DNA of 64,000 bases from Lomentospora prolificans (GCA_029532625.1 JARFXM010000010.1:124001-188000), one strand, 5' to 3'; positions 12,836 to 23,726 are shown, counted from the first letter of the stretch. Program-made: numbers and translations. The notes: generated by a model from the sequence alone, not told the origin.

Positions 12836-13671
12836 ATGTATCTCCGAAGCTCCATTTCTCTCTCGCTCCTCACGTCCTTCGTGGCGGCTCAAACGCAGAC
12901 TCCTTGGGGTCAGTGTGGCGGGAATGGATGGTCTGGCGCGACTGCTTGCGGATCCGGTTATACGTGTACCCATCTCAAGTTTGTATCATCCGGGAACGGT
13001 CTTTATCCAAACGTTTCGCGTTTCTGCTGTTAACAAATATATTATATATATATAGTGAGTGGTACTACCAGTGCGTACCCGGCGCTGCGCCAACGACCCC
13101 GGCAACCTCTTCCACGTCCCGGACTTCCGCCGTCGTGACCACCCCCACCGGCGGAGTCACCAGCTCCTCCCGCACGACTCTCCAGACCAGCACCAAGACC
13201 GGATCGGGTTCGTCGGCCGGCCCCACCCTTGTCAGCGGATGGTACTGGATCCGCGCCGTCGCCGAGCCCAACTACCACAAGTATCTCCAGTCCAAGCCCG
13301 CCGGTTCTCCCTCGGCCGCCTACCTCGACGATGGCTCCAACGCGGGCCAGTTCAACGTCGTGGATGGCCAGCTCGTATTCAACACCGGATCCACCCCGCT
13401 GTATATGCACGTCGAGAATCCCACGGATAAGACCCAACGTGTCCTGGAGACTTGGTTCGATGAGGCGCCGAACGACTACGGCACTTTTGCGTTCCAGGGC
13501 GATACGCTGACATGGCATGTCAGTGATATCAAGAGGCAGAATGAAGCGGCCTGGTACGTATGCGAAAACCAAAAAGTCTTCATCAACACGGGTGCCTACT
13601 TGTACCAGACTCCTGAGGGATGTGCGGACCAAACCATCCACTCCTACGGAGGTGCGACCGCAGACTTGTAA
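12836..13671 (+). CDS. secreted CBM1 cellulose-binding protein with an unassigned C-terminal domain
   Basis: Two exons, 12836-12978 and 13056-13671, give 252 aa; the 77-nt intron interrupts the CBM1 itself. A signal peptide (MYLRSSISLSLLTSFVAAQ) is followed directly by a complete fungal cellulose-binding domain. It has WGQCGGNGWSG, ACGSGYTC and, after splicing, NEWYYQCVPG, which supply the disulphide cysteines and aromatic face. A Ser/Thr/Pro-rich, probably O-glycosylated linker (about residues 58-100) leads to a domain of about 145 residues starting GWYWIRAVAEPNYHKYLQ. I have the impression of similar domains in other CBM1 proteins but cannot name a family or activity. The codon usage is very GC-rich at third positions in exon 2, suggesting strong expression. 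Likely acts on plant cell walls; whether catalytic is open. Confidence 0.85.
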
Positions 13672-14593
13672 AATAATATTACTTGAGCGGCAGCACTGTC
13701 CTAATATATTGCTCGGATAATATTTCACCGAGCTTAAAAATATCTAGCCCAGATGCGAATTCCATTTCATTTTCTTCCTCAAAGTTACACCAAATCGCGG
13801 TCTCCTCAAGAACAAAGGTCCATACAGTAGTATCACGGGTCACATCCAGACGGCCTCGGCGCACCATTTTACACCTGTTCGTGCTCAAAGAAACACATCC
13901 CGTAAATATTCGCAGGTGCATCTAGACGACGCCTAAATAACCCTCATCCGTAATTATTTGAAAGATATTCTTAGCATAAGGTGTGGGGTGGTCGGTTGCA
14001 TCAATACAACCCTGTTCTTCCATTTCTTCTTGCCTCGGTTTTGCCCATGGCATTTTGGTGATTTTACCGATGTTGTGCCATGAGGATCCTTGCAGACAAA
14101 CCTGGACGTGTGGCTGGGTCCGAGAGAATGATTGCCCAAGGTAACATTGCGATCGTCAATCCGCTTCTGCCTGAGCCAATGATGAGCCACATTACCCTAG
14201 CATCCAGTCTTCGTGGCGGCCTGCGGAGATCAGTTTCGCCGTCTTATTTCACTTCGCTTGATCTCAAAGCTATCAATTGCAGCCAGACTGGACTATCAAG
14301 CCACACCATATTTCCCGAGTCAGCCCAGTATATTTGCTTGTGGAATGCAGGCAGAATATGTTGCAGTTCGAGGAGGCAGTGTTGCGGCAAGGAAGTCCTT
14401 GGCAAATCGCCAAGGCTGAACATTTGACATTTAAAAGCCCGTCGTGGGCCCATTGGGGCGGGTTGTAGAGTGACGCCATCCTCCTTGCATTGTTGATATT
14501 ATTCGCCTAGGCGACTTTTCTCCCTCCGTTTATTATGTGTGAGACATTATACCTGTCTATCGATTAAGATCACGACCCTGTAGTATATATACC
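13672..14593. other. intergenic, no supported gene
   Basis: A 920-nt gap between two plus-strand secreted-protein genes. Short overlapping frames only. A TATATATA run at about 14583-14591 sits only a few bases before the next ATG, too close for a normal TATA box; the real promoter is probably further upstream. Confidence 0.4.
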
Positions 14594-16849
14594 ATGCTTC
14601 CTAGACTTTTTCGCGCCATCTTGCTGGCATCCTTGTGCGCCCTCGCTGTGCAGGGTGATGCCGCGCCGGAAGGTGAATCTCAGCAAGAGTGGGAAGTATT
14701 CAGGGCATCTAGCGGCGACGAGGTGGAGACAAGCCTCGAACTATCCGCGCTGTTTGGCGTGCCGGATTCGAGCGAGCCCGGCCAACTTTTCGGCCGTCAG
14801 TCAAGATGCCCTTACCCTGTAATGTGCAGCGCAACTAGTTGTTGCCCAGCTGGAACACAATGCGTAAGTTTCTACCGCGAGTGTCTCCACGATTATTAGT
14901 AAAGTGCAAAGCTAATGCGGCTGGCAAACAGTGCAGCACGGGAGGGTGCTGCCCTACAAGCTCCAACTGCAGATCTGACTTTCCTGGCAAATGTTGTCCC
15001 AAAAATGCCAACACCTGTGGCGGTAGGGCATGTGCCGAAGCAGGGTCTGTCTGCTGCTCGTCGTACGTGTGCCGGTCTGGAAACAAGTGCAACGAGATTG
15101 GAGGGGCACAGGGTTGCTGCAAGATCGACGAGCTCAACTGTCCGGGAGGCTGTACGTTGATAAAATCTAACAGCGCCTAGTAATTTTGGGGCGCAAAGAG
15201 CTGTGGGATAGTCTAATCCTTATGGCTATATAGGCTGTCCTTCGGGTTCTAGATGCTCGAACCAGTTGGGCTACTGCGAGAGGCCGCGGACGACGACGCG
15301 GGCCACCACGAGCACCAAGACGAGCACGACTAATACTTCAAAAGCCCAGACGACGGCGACAGAGCCCCCGACTGCGTGTCGCATACCTAAGCGACAAAAC
15401 CTGCCGACCTTTACCGTCGAGTACACCGAGAGATATACGACGATTCCCAATTCTGGTCGCAGGGAGGTCTGCCTGGACAACAGAGAGGTATTGAAATGTC
15501 TTTGAACTGGAATATTAGTTCCTATTATTAATGCTGACGCACATCGTGGGCTGCAGTTGATGAACAGCATGTGTAAAGGTACGGGTTACTATAAGTGTCG
15601 ACTATTATAAGCATTCTCCGTGTTGACAGGACAATATTATAGGAATGAAAAAGAATCAACAATGCGACACGAACCAGATGAGACTTACATATAAGCCATC
15701 TTCTTCTAAGACCAACCGCGAAAATATGTGCCCAGACAAGAAGTCACAGAAATTCTGCGGTAAGAGGATTTTCACGAGAAGGGAGCCCACGAATAAGCCA
15801 AGTGTTTCGTCGGGACTAACAAAAGTACTAACTACTCCTCTCGCTACGAAAAGCCGACCAAGATATCGATTGCGATCCTGCGCAGCCTCAGACGCTTTGC
15901 AACCCATATTCAAACTATATGAAGAAATCTATTGGGTCGTACAAGCATGACCCCTTCCACTTGACCTGCGACGAATTCCCATTTGGTAAAGTTTCCAGCC
16001 CTTTGGTGCAAGTACCCTTTAGAACTTATTGGCTAACTTTCCTAATACAGCCAACTCTGCGCAGGGCGGAGATCCTAACCACGGGACGAGTATCTGCATC
16101 CCTGGCTGGCAGAACAGCTACCAGGGAGGAAAGCTCAATCAGCTTTCGAGAAAGGTGGGCGCAGGAAATGACTACATCGTAGAAGTCACAGGCTGGGATT
16201 GCAAGACCGGCCGACCGACCAAATCAACGCAGTGCGGTGGGCGAAGGAAGAGAGAAGAGCTGGAGGGGGCATCTCTCAACGAAGGTAAGGCCAGCCTTCG
16301 CGTGGGGTTGCCATGTTTCAATGGCTAATAATTAATTGGGAAACAGAGGATTTCTTTCCCAGCTTTACCGACGACGGGAAGAACGCGCTGATGATGTATC
16401 TGGGGGATGTGGAGGCCGGAACGTAAGTCTGAAATGACATTTTCCCAAGCCAGAGGCGGCTACTACGTGCTGGGACTTTTTTTTAGGACATTAATGGGTT
16501 GACCGTTTTCTTCAACAGGTACACCTACACTCTAAGTGTGGGTAGCGGCTCCTTTAGCGAAGTACGAGCCATTGATGCACGCGGAAACACTCTGGCCGAG
16601 TTTGAGAATGGATTGCAAACAAGCACCGAATCGCGGACCTTTTCATTCCAATTATCCGAAGAAGTCTACGGCGTATCCTTGTGGGCATTTACCAGCGACA
16701 AGAACGTATCCTTGGCATACAACATTACCACCACACCAGCTTCGGAGGCTTCCGGGTCGGACGAGTCCGGGGCTGTAGGGTTAGGATACCGCTGGGCTAC
16801 CATTGCTACACTCTTTGGGTCTGCCGTCACTCTAGTAGCTCTGTGGTAA
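14594..16849 (+). CDS. GPI-anchored Cys-rich protein with NucA/NucB-type nuclease domain
   Basis: Nine exons: 14594-14863, 14932-15151, 15234-15487, 15557-15578, 15643-15759, 15854-15985, 16051-16284, 16347-16422 and 16519-16849. They encode 551 aa. Every junction has GT..AG ends and keeps frame; exon 4 is only 22 nt. Order of parts: signal peptide (MLPRLFRAILLASLCALAVQG); a short acidic propeptide; a granulin-like array of CC pairs (about residues 75-170, e.g. CCPAGTQCCSTGGCCP); a Thr-rich linker; then a domain containing HLTCDEFPFANSAQGG and SICIPGWQNSYQGG. The last two are the hallmark blocks of the NucA/NucB extracellular DNase family (PF14040-like). A Kex2-type dibasic run, RRKREE, follows. 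A beta-rich region and a C-terminal hydrophobic tail behind a Ser/Gly site fit a GPI signal. Likely a wall-bound or released DNase; substrate and activity are inferred from the family. Confidence 0.82.
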
Positions 16850-17220
16850 TAGCGGAAAGTCACGAACCAGTTCCGGTTGTTTGAAAAGAAGGAAAAAGAA
16901 AATCCTACTTTCTACTGTAATATTATATATTTTGAGTTTTTTTTGGGGTCTCTCGAGAATCCGAGATAGCTAATTACCCCAGTCTTTCTATGGTGCCTTG
17001 GGGCAATGAATCGCACGAACAGTCTCATTTCCAGCCTCGACCCACTGACGCAGACGTCTCCAGGTTTATCACGAATCCATTGGGCTGGCGAATATTAGTG
17101 TAAAGTCTAAGAAAAAGCTGACCCTTGGGCCGAGGCGCACTAAATAACACAGACCGATCAGGGGACAATCTGGCCAAAAAAACAAAGCTGGCGCGAGCAT
17201 GTACTGTGGCCCTAGTCCAC

Positions 17221-17251
<31 letters not shown>
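17221..17251. repeat. T14-A17 homopolymer junction
   Basis: Fourteen T followed directly by seventeen A: a perfect AT palindrome of at least 28 bp that can form a hairpin or cruciform. Such poly(dT)/poly(dA) junctions can arise when two poly(A)-tailed insertions meet or can act as nucleosome-free DNA; neither is shown here. Confidence 0.8.
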
Positions 17252-18307
17252 GACATTTGACAGCTAATGGATCCTGATTCTCCGTGTTTTGTAATCTTGG
17301 CCTCCTGCCCGATGCCTGCACATGATATTATACCGTTGGAATGTGGTCTTTGTTGCGGTGGAGGATTCCAGGGTTGTGGGGAATGGAATACCATACTGCC
17401 CAAAGGGTTCCGGCACAATGCCTGCCTGGCGTCAAGGAAATCGAGGTGTCTAGGTCTGAGACGAGCGAGAAAACGAGAAATTCCCCCATGAGCCAGGACG
17501 CGGGGACCGAGCACTGGCAACGTGTGAGCAGTTCCAAAACTCAGAGGCAGCCCGTGATCACGTGTCGATGCAGTGAGACACAAGCACGAGACGTGCTCGT
17601 GCTGTTTGGGGAATTCGGAGCGAACCAAGGTTCTAGCCCCATCTTTCGGATCTAGCGTGAGCAATTTAAAACTGTATCAGGAATAAAATATAAATCTGCT
17701 CTTTTGCGATCCGTGATGCAAAATGCATCTATCGAGGCCGAAGCGGTGCAAGTTTTACGTTTTGGTTTCCCGATGCGGACTACGCTTGTCACTTGCGTAA
17801 CGAAGCTAAACCGGCGGGGTGTGTGTGGTGTGGCTATGCCGAGATATCAGAAAACCTTAATGGCAAGTGCCTGGATTGTATAGTAGATCGGACGGGATGA
17901 GCTCCAGCTACACGCGGGCCGTACCTTGGTGACAACGGAGTCTGGTATTTCCTCATGACGATGCCCTAAAAGTGCGCCGGGGCCTTCCCCTCATCCTCAC
18001 CTCCTTTTCGCTCTCATTCCGCTGTGGATTTCTGTACGTCATGGAATAGCAAAAAGTCTAACTAATAACACGGTAATCTTGCCAAGTTTAGTTCTAATAT
18101 GAGGGATTTTGTTTTCGCCTGTGTGCGAGTCTGGATCACCAGGTGCCGAAGCCGATCACCGTGGTAGAAAGTGCTACCCATCGCTGCCCTTCCAAGCACA
18201 TCTGAATCCTCTGTTGGCCATGTCTGGATTCAGGTAGCTGTGCAGTCACCGGCGAGTAGATAGTAGTGATATTGTCTTTCACAGGGATGAGCCACTTCAC
18301 GGTGATT

Positions 18308-18346
18308 AGGGGGGAATATCCTCCCCCCTCGAGAACAAGTATAAAA
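18308..18346 (+). promoter_or_regulatory. palindromic STRE pair followed by a TATA box
   Basis: A perfect 8-bp inverted repeat, AGGGGGGA (18308-18315) and TCCCCCCT (18322-18329), is separated by six bases. Each arm contains the AGGGG/CCCCT core of the stress response element bound by Msn2/4- or Seb1-type C2H2 factors. TATAAAA at 18340-18346 follows ten bases later, and the ATG of the cation ATPase is 152 nt further on. Position and arrangement suggest osmotic or general-stress control; this is inference from the motif. Confidence 0.5.
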
Positions 18347-18497
18347 TGAGGGCAATGCTCCGGCTTAAACCTGAGAAAAACGAAGAGAGAAAAGAAAAAG
18401 CACTCTGAGCCCATTCCAACATCCCTTCCTACCTCTTGTGACCCTTTTTCTCCTTTTTTTTGCCTCGCATTTATCCCTTCCCATCGCGCCCGCTACC

Positions 18498-21400
18498 ATG
18501 TCAGATGAACACCCAGCTAAACTGGACGACCCCGAGGCGCCCAGCGCTCTTCGCATCACTTTTGGCGGCACGGATCACTCTGCTGGGCGGTCCGAACGTG
18601 GTGGCAGACCTACAGATCCCCATGGTGGCCGTCATCAACGGTCGCTCTCCAGGGACTCGCGTTCGAGCGCGGGTAGCCGGGGCCAGCCTCAGTCCCCCTA
18701 CGCTGGTGTTCAGATTGAATATCGCACCTTGTCCATCCACGTATCCGAGTCGAGACACATCGACCAAGGTGCAGACGCCAAATTAGACGTTGGTAAAAAT
18801 CGTGAAGAATACTTCTCCGGCCTCACGTACCATGAGCTTCAGGTGGATCAAGTCTGCCAGCTGTTCAATGTTAGTCTAGACCAAGGTCTGACGGAGAACG
18901 CTGCGTCGATCCGCCTGGCTCGCGACGGGAAAAACACTCTCCCAAAGGTCAAGACGAACTACATTAAACAGACGTTAAAATACCTCTTTGGAGGCTTCTG
19001 TTCCGTCCTTTGGGTCGGTGCCGTCATCTTCTTCATTTGCTGGAAGCCCTTAAGCAATCCCCCCTCGGTCCAAAATCTTTCGCTCGCTGTTCTGATTCTC
19101 ATCGTCATCTTTCTCCAAGCCGGGTTCTCTGCCTTCCAGGACTGGTCGGCCGCAAGAACCATGGACTCTATTCTTGACCTCCTACCTTCCGAGACCATTG
19201 TCAAGCGTGACTGTGAGACCAAGCCACTCTCAGCCTGTGACCTAGTCTGTGGAGATATTGTCTTTCTAAGGGCGGGAGATAAGGTTCCTGCTGACATCAG
19301 GATTCTAAGCCACTCTGGCGACATCAAGTTCGACCGTTCAGTCTTAACGGGCGAGTCGGAAGAGGTGGAGGGTACGGTCGACCCAACCGATACCAATTTC
19401 CTACAAAGCCGAAACATTGCTCTCATGGGAACCACCGTCTTGAACGGAAACGGAGTCGGGGTTGTCGTACTCACTGGCGGACGATCCGTTATCGGTCGTG
19501 TCGCGAACGCCTCCGTTAATGTGAAGAAAGAAGCCGTCTTGATCCAGCGTGAAATTTGGCGCTTCGTCAGGATTATCGTCTGCATGACCATCTTCCTTGC
19601 CCTGCTCATCCTGCTAACGTGGGTCGGTTGGCTGCGTGTCTCCCACCCTGGCTTCTTGACTGTCCCTGCCATGCTCGTCAACGTGATGGCGTGTGTCGTT
19701 GCCTTCATTCCCGAGGGTATGCCTGTAGGCGTGGCTCTGACCTTGATGCGGGTCGCGCATCGCATGAAGGCCGTCAACATCCTCCCCAAGTCCCTCTCGA
19801 CTGTTGAGACTCTCGGATGCGTGAATGTCATTTGCTCGGACAAGACTGGTACCTTGACTCAGGGTAGCATGTTTGTCAAGACCGTGGCCTTTGTGGACCG
19901 CACATTTTGCTTGACCGGGGAGACACCTCATTCATTCGACCCCGAGGACTCTGACCCCGCCATGGCTGCCCTTCAACGCGCGTCTATCCTCTGCAACGAT
20001 GCTTCTTTCGATCCCTCCTCGCTCCACTTGCCGGTGAACCAGCGTGGTATCCAGGGCAACCCCACTGACGGTGCCGTCTTACGCTTCGTGTCTTCCCAGT
20101 TCCCCCAAAAGACCGTCGCTGCCAGGGAACCGCGCGCACTGGAGATTCCTTTCAATTCTACGAACAAGTGGATGCTCACACTCTTCGAGCTTCCCGAATT
20201 GGAACCCGGCCAGACCGCCAAGTCCTACCGGGCCATCATCAAGGGCGCACCCGATGTCCTCCTCCACGGCTGCACGCACTACTGGTCCACAGATGCCCGG
20301 GCCGTCGTCACCTTGAACCCTGACGTACGAGAGAAGGTGAGGCAGATTCAGGATAAACTTTCTCGCAACGCGGAACGCGTCCTTGTCTTCTGTGAAAAGA
20401 TTTTCCGTCCCAGAAGCGTGCGTGGTACCAATGCCTTCCGCGACGAGGTCGAGGCTACGGCCCTCACCAACCTCACGATTATTGGAATGCTCGGCATTGT
20501 CGACCCGCCTCGCGACGAATCGGCCGACACTGTTCGCCAGTGCCGCGAAGCAGGCGCTCGTTTCTTCATGGTCACCGGCGATTACGCCCTGACCGCCGCT
20601 GCAATTGCGCGACAGATTGGCATTTTCGCTTCCGAAGAAGAGGCCGACACAATTGAGAATGTTCGGTCCGAATCTTCCGAAATGGAAAATAATGATAGAA
20701 ATGATGGCCGCCAGCTAGTATCAGAGCGCAAGACTGTGCACCGCTTTGGCCGTGGCCTGATCATGGAAGGATCCTCGATGGCTGACTTGAGCGATGAGGA
20801 CTGGGATGTCATCTGCGCCTACGAAGAAGTCGTCTTTGCGCGCACAACGCCGGAACAAAAGCTCCGCATCGTCACGGAGCTACGCGCTCGCCACAACGTT
20901 GTCGCTGTCACGGGTGACGGCGTGAATGATGCGCCGGCGCTCCGAGCTGCTGATGTTGGGGTTGCCGTAGTTACTGGCAGCGATGTGGCTATCGACGCTG
21001 CCGACTTGGTGCTCTTGGACAAGTTCGACTCGATCGTCGATGCCATCCGGCTCGGTCGTCTGGTGTTCCAAAACCTTCAAAAAGTTATTGCATACCTCCT
21101 TCCGGCTGGTAGTTGGTCCGAAATATGGCCCGTCCTCGTCAACGTCTTCTTCGGAGTGCCTCTGCCCTTGAGTGCTTTCCTGATGATCATCATTTGCGTC
21201 TTCACCGATCTGTTCCTCAGTCTTTCCTTGATCATGGAGAAGGAAGAGTTCAACCTCATGAGCCAGCCTCCCAGAAACCACCAACGCGATCATTTGATCA
21301 ACCTTAAAATCTACGCACAGGCCTACCTCTTTGTTGGGTCCATGGAGACCATCACGGCCCATTCCATGTTCTTCTTGTACATGTACAAGTACGCAGGCAT

Positions 21401-21824
21401 GCCCATCTCGGAGCTCTTTTTTCTTTTTGAGAACTACAAGGAAGGCTACCGGGGATACACGCAGGCTGAGCTCAACCACTTCAACGCCACGGGACAGTGT
21501 GTCTACTTTGTGACCCTGGTCTTCTTGCAATTGGGTAACGTCTTGGCTATGCGGAACCGCAGGGTAAGCATTGTCGAGGCCGATCCGATTAGAAAGAAAC
21601 GCCGCAACCCATGGCTTATCCTGAGCATGCTTACCAGTGTGGCCATCGCGGTGTTCGTGACGGAGGTCCCCGGCATCCAGAAACTCTTTGATACGGCCTC
21701 AGTACCGGTCGAGTTCTGGCTCATCCCTATCCCACTGGGTATTGGAATCCTCTGCATGGACGAGTTGAGAAAGTTGATCGTCCGTCTCTTCCCTAAATCC
21801 TTTGTTGCGAGAGTGGCGTGGTAA
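18498..21824 (+). CDS. P-type cation-transporting ATPase, fungal Na,K-ATPase-like
   Basis: Single exon of 1108 aa. I choose the ATG at 18498 (context CTACCATG) because the frame upstream has only a GTG. The first ~95 residues are hydrophilic and Ser/Arg-rich. All P-type hallmarks are present: TGES at 284-287, the phosphorylated Asp448 in CSDKTGTLTQ, and GDGVNDAP from 806. About ten membrane helices flank them. Helix 4 carries IPEGMPVGVALTL. Helix 5 reads LPAGSWSEIWPVL, where Glu875 aligns with the cation-binding Glu of animal Na,K-ATPase helix 5; helix 6 keeps an acidic residue in CVFTDLF. This places it with the fungal pumps related to animal Na,K/H,K-ATPases (P2C-like), as opposed to the ENA sodium pumps. 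Plasma-membrane K+ or Na+ transport is likely, direction unknown. Fungal ACU-type high-affinity uptake pumps are an alternative subfamily. Confidence 0.9.
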   Translation: MSDEHPAKLDDPEAPSALRITFGGTDHSAGRSERGGRPTDPHGGRHQRSLSRDSRSSAGSRGQPQSPYAGVQIEYRTLSIHVSESRHIDQGADAKLDVGKNREEYFSGLTYHELQVDQVCQLFNVSLDQGLTENAASIRLARDGKNTLPKVKTNYIKQTLKYLFGGFCSVLWVGAVIFFICWKPLSNPPSVQNLSLAVLILIVIFLQAGFSAFQDWSAARTMDSILDLLPSETIVKRDCETKPLSACDLVCGDIVFLRAGDKVPADIRILSHSGDIKFDRSVLTGESEEVEGTVDPTDTNFLQSRNIALMGTTVLNGNGVGVVVLTGGRSVIGRVANASVNVKKEAVLIQREIWRFVRIIVCMTIFLALLILLTWVGWLRVSHPGFLTVPAMLVNVMACVVAFIPEGMPVGVALTLMRVAHRMKAVNILPKSLSTVETLGCVNVICSDKTGTLTQGSMFVKTVAFVDRTFCLTGETPHSFDPEDSDPAMAALQRASILCNDASFDPSSLHLPVNQRGIQGNPTDGAVLRFVSSQFPQKTVAAREPRALEIPFNSTNKWMLTLFELPELEPGQTAKSYRAIIKGAPDVLLHGCTHYWSTDARAVVTLNPDVREKVRQIQDKLSRNAERVLVFCEKIFRPRSVRGTNAFRDEVEATALTNLTIIGMLGIVDPPRDESADTVRQCREAGARFFMVTGDYALTAAAIARQIGIFASEEEADTIENVRSESSEMENNDRNDGRQLVSERKTVHRFGRGLIMEGSSMADLSDEDWDVICAYEEVVFARTTPEQKLRIVTELRARHNVVAVTGDGVNDAPALRAADVGVAVVTGSDVAIDAADLVLLDKFDSIVDAIRLGRLVFQNLQKVIAYLLPAGSWSEIWPVLVNVFFGVPLPLSAFLMIIICVFTDLFLSLSLIMEKEEFNLMSQPPRNHQRDHLINLKIYAQAYLFVGSMETITAHSMFFLYMYKYAGMPISELFFLFENYKEGYRGYTQAELNHFNATGQCVYFVTLVFLQLGNVLAMRNRRVSIVEADPIRKKRRNPWLILSMLTSVAIAVFVTEVPGIQKLFDTASVPVEFWLIPIPLGIGILCMDELRKLIVRLFPKSFVARVAW

Positions 21825-21967
21825 ACGTTCACGATGCAAACAAACAGTGAAGCTTTGGCGAGGGATAGGATATTGATATTCGATGTATACACATATTTAT
21901 ATATATGTATATACAACGTTTATTATCATCACGTCTTTCTGCAGCGCATAAAATAGTCAATATTACA

Positions 21968-23726
21968 TTATTGCGCTGGCGCCTCGTCTTCTGCCTCCTC
22001 AAAGCGGCGATAGCGCTCTTCTCTCCAGCCGGGACCCCATCTCCGTACGATCCATAGAGAAGGACTCGCGGCCAGAACAATTAATCCCATGAAAAGATAA
22101 GTGAAGCCGTAGCCCCAAGCATCAATCATATACTGCACCACTGCCGTTCCAATGGCACTCGTAGCTGCCCTTGTAAGGTTGAACGACGAAGACACTCTCC
22201 CCGGGTTCATAGGGTACAAATCAACGAGTAAAGTGGTCAGGATGGCAATAGGTCCGCTGAGGCCCGCACCGGCCAGGAACAAAATCACAAGGGGAACGGC
22301 AAGGTGGGTCTCGGCGTCGATGACCCAGCCCCAGGCAATGATCATACCGACGGCCAGGATGGTCCAGGGCCACATGAGATCAAGCCTGGCCTTTTCGATG
22401 GGGAATTTTCTCATGTCGTCTCCTCTCTTGCGGTCCGGCGAGACGCCGATGCTTTTTGCCACGCGAGCGTAGTTCCAGTTGAGGAGTTTGGCGACAACGG
22501 CGGAACCGGCGATGGCGCCGGCGGAAAAGGGAATGAAGCAGAGGCCGACCTGCAGATCATTGAAGCCGTACTGCCGACGCACAATATCCTGCAGGGGAAC
22601 CAACATGGCGTAGTTGGCCATGACGAATAAGGACATGAATAACATCAGCGGCCCAACGTCCTTTTCAAAGATGATGAGCACGGCGGCCCAGATGTTTGGC
22701 ACGGGAATGTTGAAGCGACGCTTCACGGGCGTAGGAATCGCCGGGGTTTCTTCCCCTGCCGCCTCCGCATCCCTGACCCTGCGTCTTTTTTCGAGAATGG
22801 AGGTTAGAGAGGCATTGATCAATCGCGGGGGAGGAATCGATCCATTGGCGACGATGTTGCGAGCGCTCTAATATTAATAGATGGCAACGAGGCTAATTGT
22901 TAGTAGGTCATTCCCCAATGCATTAATGACAATAAGAGACCGAACGAACCTCTGGCGCAAACGGGAGGTAGATGACAAGAAAAACGCCCGCCGCAATGAC
23001 CAAGAACCAAAACACGGCTCGCCATCCGAGATATTGGGTGAGAATGCCGCCAAGCACGGGGGCTATCGCGGGCGAAAACTGGGCGCTCGCCACAACCGCG
23101 GTGATGTACCCGCCTCGCTCAGCACTAGTGGCAATGTCGGCAATGACTGCGTTTCCGATGGCCACCGTCGCGCTACACCCGGTACTCTGCAACGCTCTCA
23201 GGACCATCAGGGCGGCGTAGTTCTTTTGCAGAGCCAGGCCAATGTTGGCTCCCAGGTAAATGGTAAACGTTAGAATGTAGACGGGTCTGCGGCCAATCTG
23301 GTCACTCAAGTCACCGAAAAAGAGCGGCGCGATGGCCTGCATAATCTGATAAACGGTGACGGTCAGGTTGATTTCTCCCAGCGAGCGGTGGTACGACTCA
23401 GCGATGGGGGTGATGGCGGGAAGATACACAAAGGCTGAGAAGGGCGAGAAGAGCGTGCTGAAGACCGTCATGAGGAGGAGGAATAATTTGGTCTTGCGCG
23501 AGAAGACGGAGTGGAGCTCCCGCGGCGGCGGAGCGTCGACCATGATGCCGTCATTGTCAGTCTTGGGCGCCGAATTGTCGGTGGCGGAGGCCGCTGCGTC
23601 GGGGACCGGGTTGATTGCGGCGGAGGATGCTGCTGCTGCGCTATTATTAGTGGCGGACGGATCCGACGTGTGGTGCTCCTCGGGCTGCTTGTCGTTTTCG
23701 TTGGAAGCTCCGGACATTATGGCCAC
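21968..23726 (-). CDS. MFS multidrug/H+ antiporter, DHA1 type (Flr1/Qdr-like)
   Basis: Two minus-strand exons, 22950-23726 and 21968-22867, joined over an 82-nt intron (GTTCGT donor, ATTAG acceptor, CTAACAAT branch), give 558 aa. A hydrophilic N-terminus rich in Asn/Ala/Asp (about 75 residues) precedes 12 predicted membrane helices in a 6+6 pattern with a central basic loop (residues ~285-320). The loop-2/3 signature GDLSDQIGRRPVYI is the MFS D-R-x-G-R-R motif. The central PESARNIVANG is the form seen in fungal quinidine/fluconazole-resistance type DHA1 exporters. Expected role: proton-driven export of toxic compounds or metabolites at the plasma membrane. It is convergent with the ATPase gene, with 143 nt between stop codons. 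The tail is acidic. An alternative start three codons downstream is equally usable. Confidence 0.88.

Larger units (their letters stand above)
16850..18497. other. intergenic, promoter region of the P-type ATPase
   Basis: No supported gene. Contains a T14A17 tract (17221-17251) and, near the right end, the regulatory elements listed separately. A pyrimidine-rich leader precedes the ATPase start codon. Confidence 0.5.

Noticed and set aside
13042..13728. Minus-strand Gly/Val-rich frame of 228 codons
   Set aside because: Mirror of the GC-rich CBM1 linker and C-terminal domain; composition is an artefact.
18959..19843. Minus-strand open frame of 294 codons
   Set aside because: Antisense shadow of the P-type ATPase.
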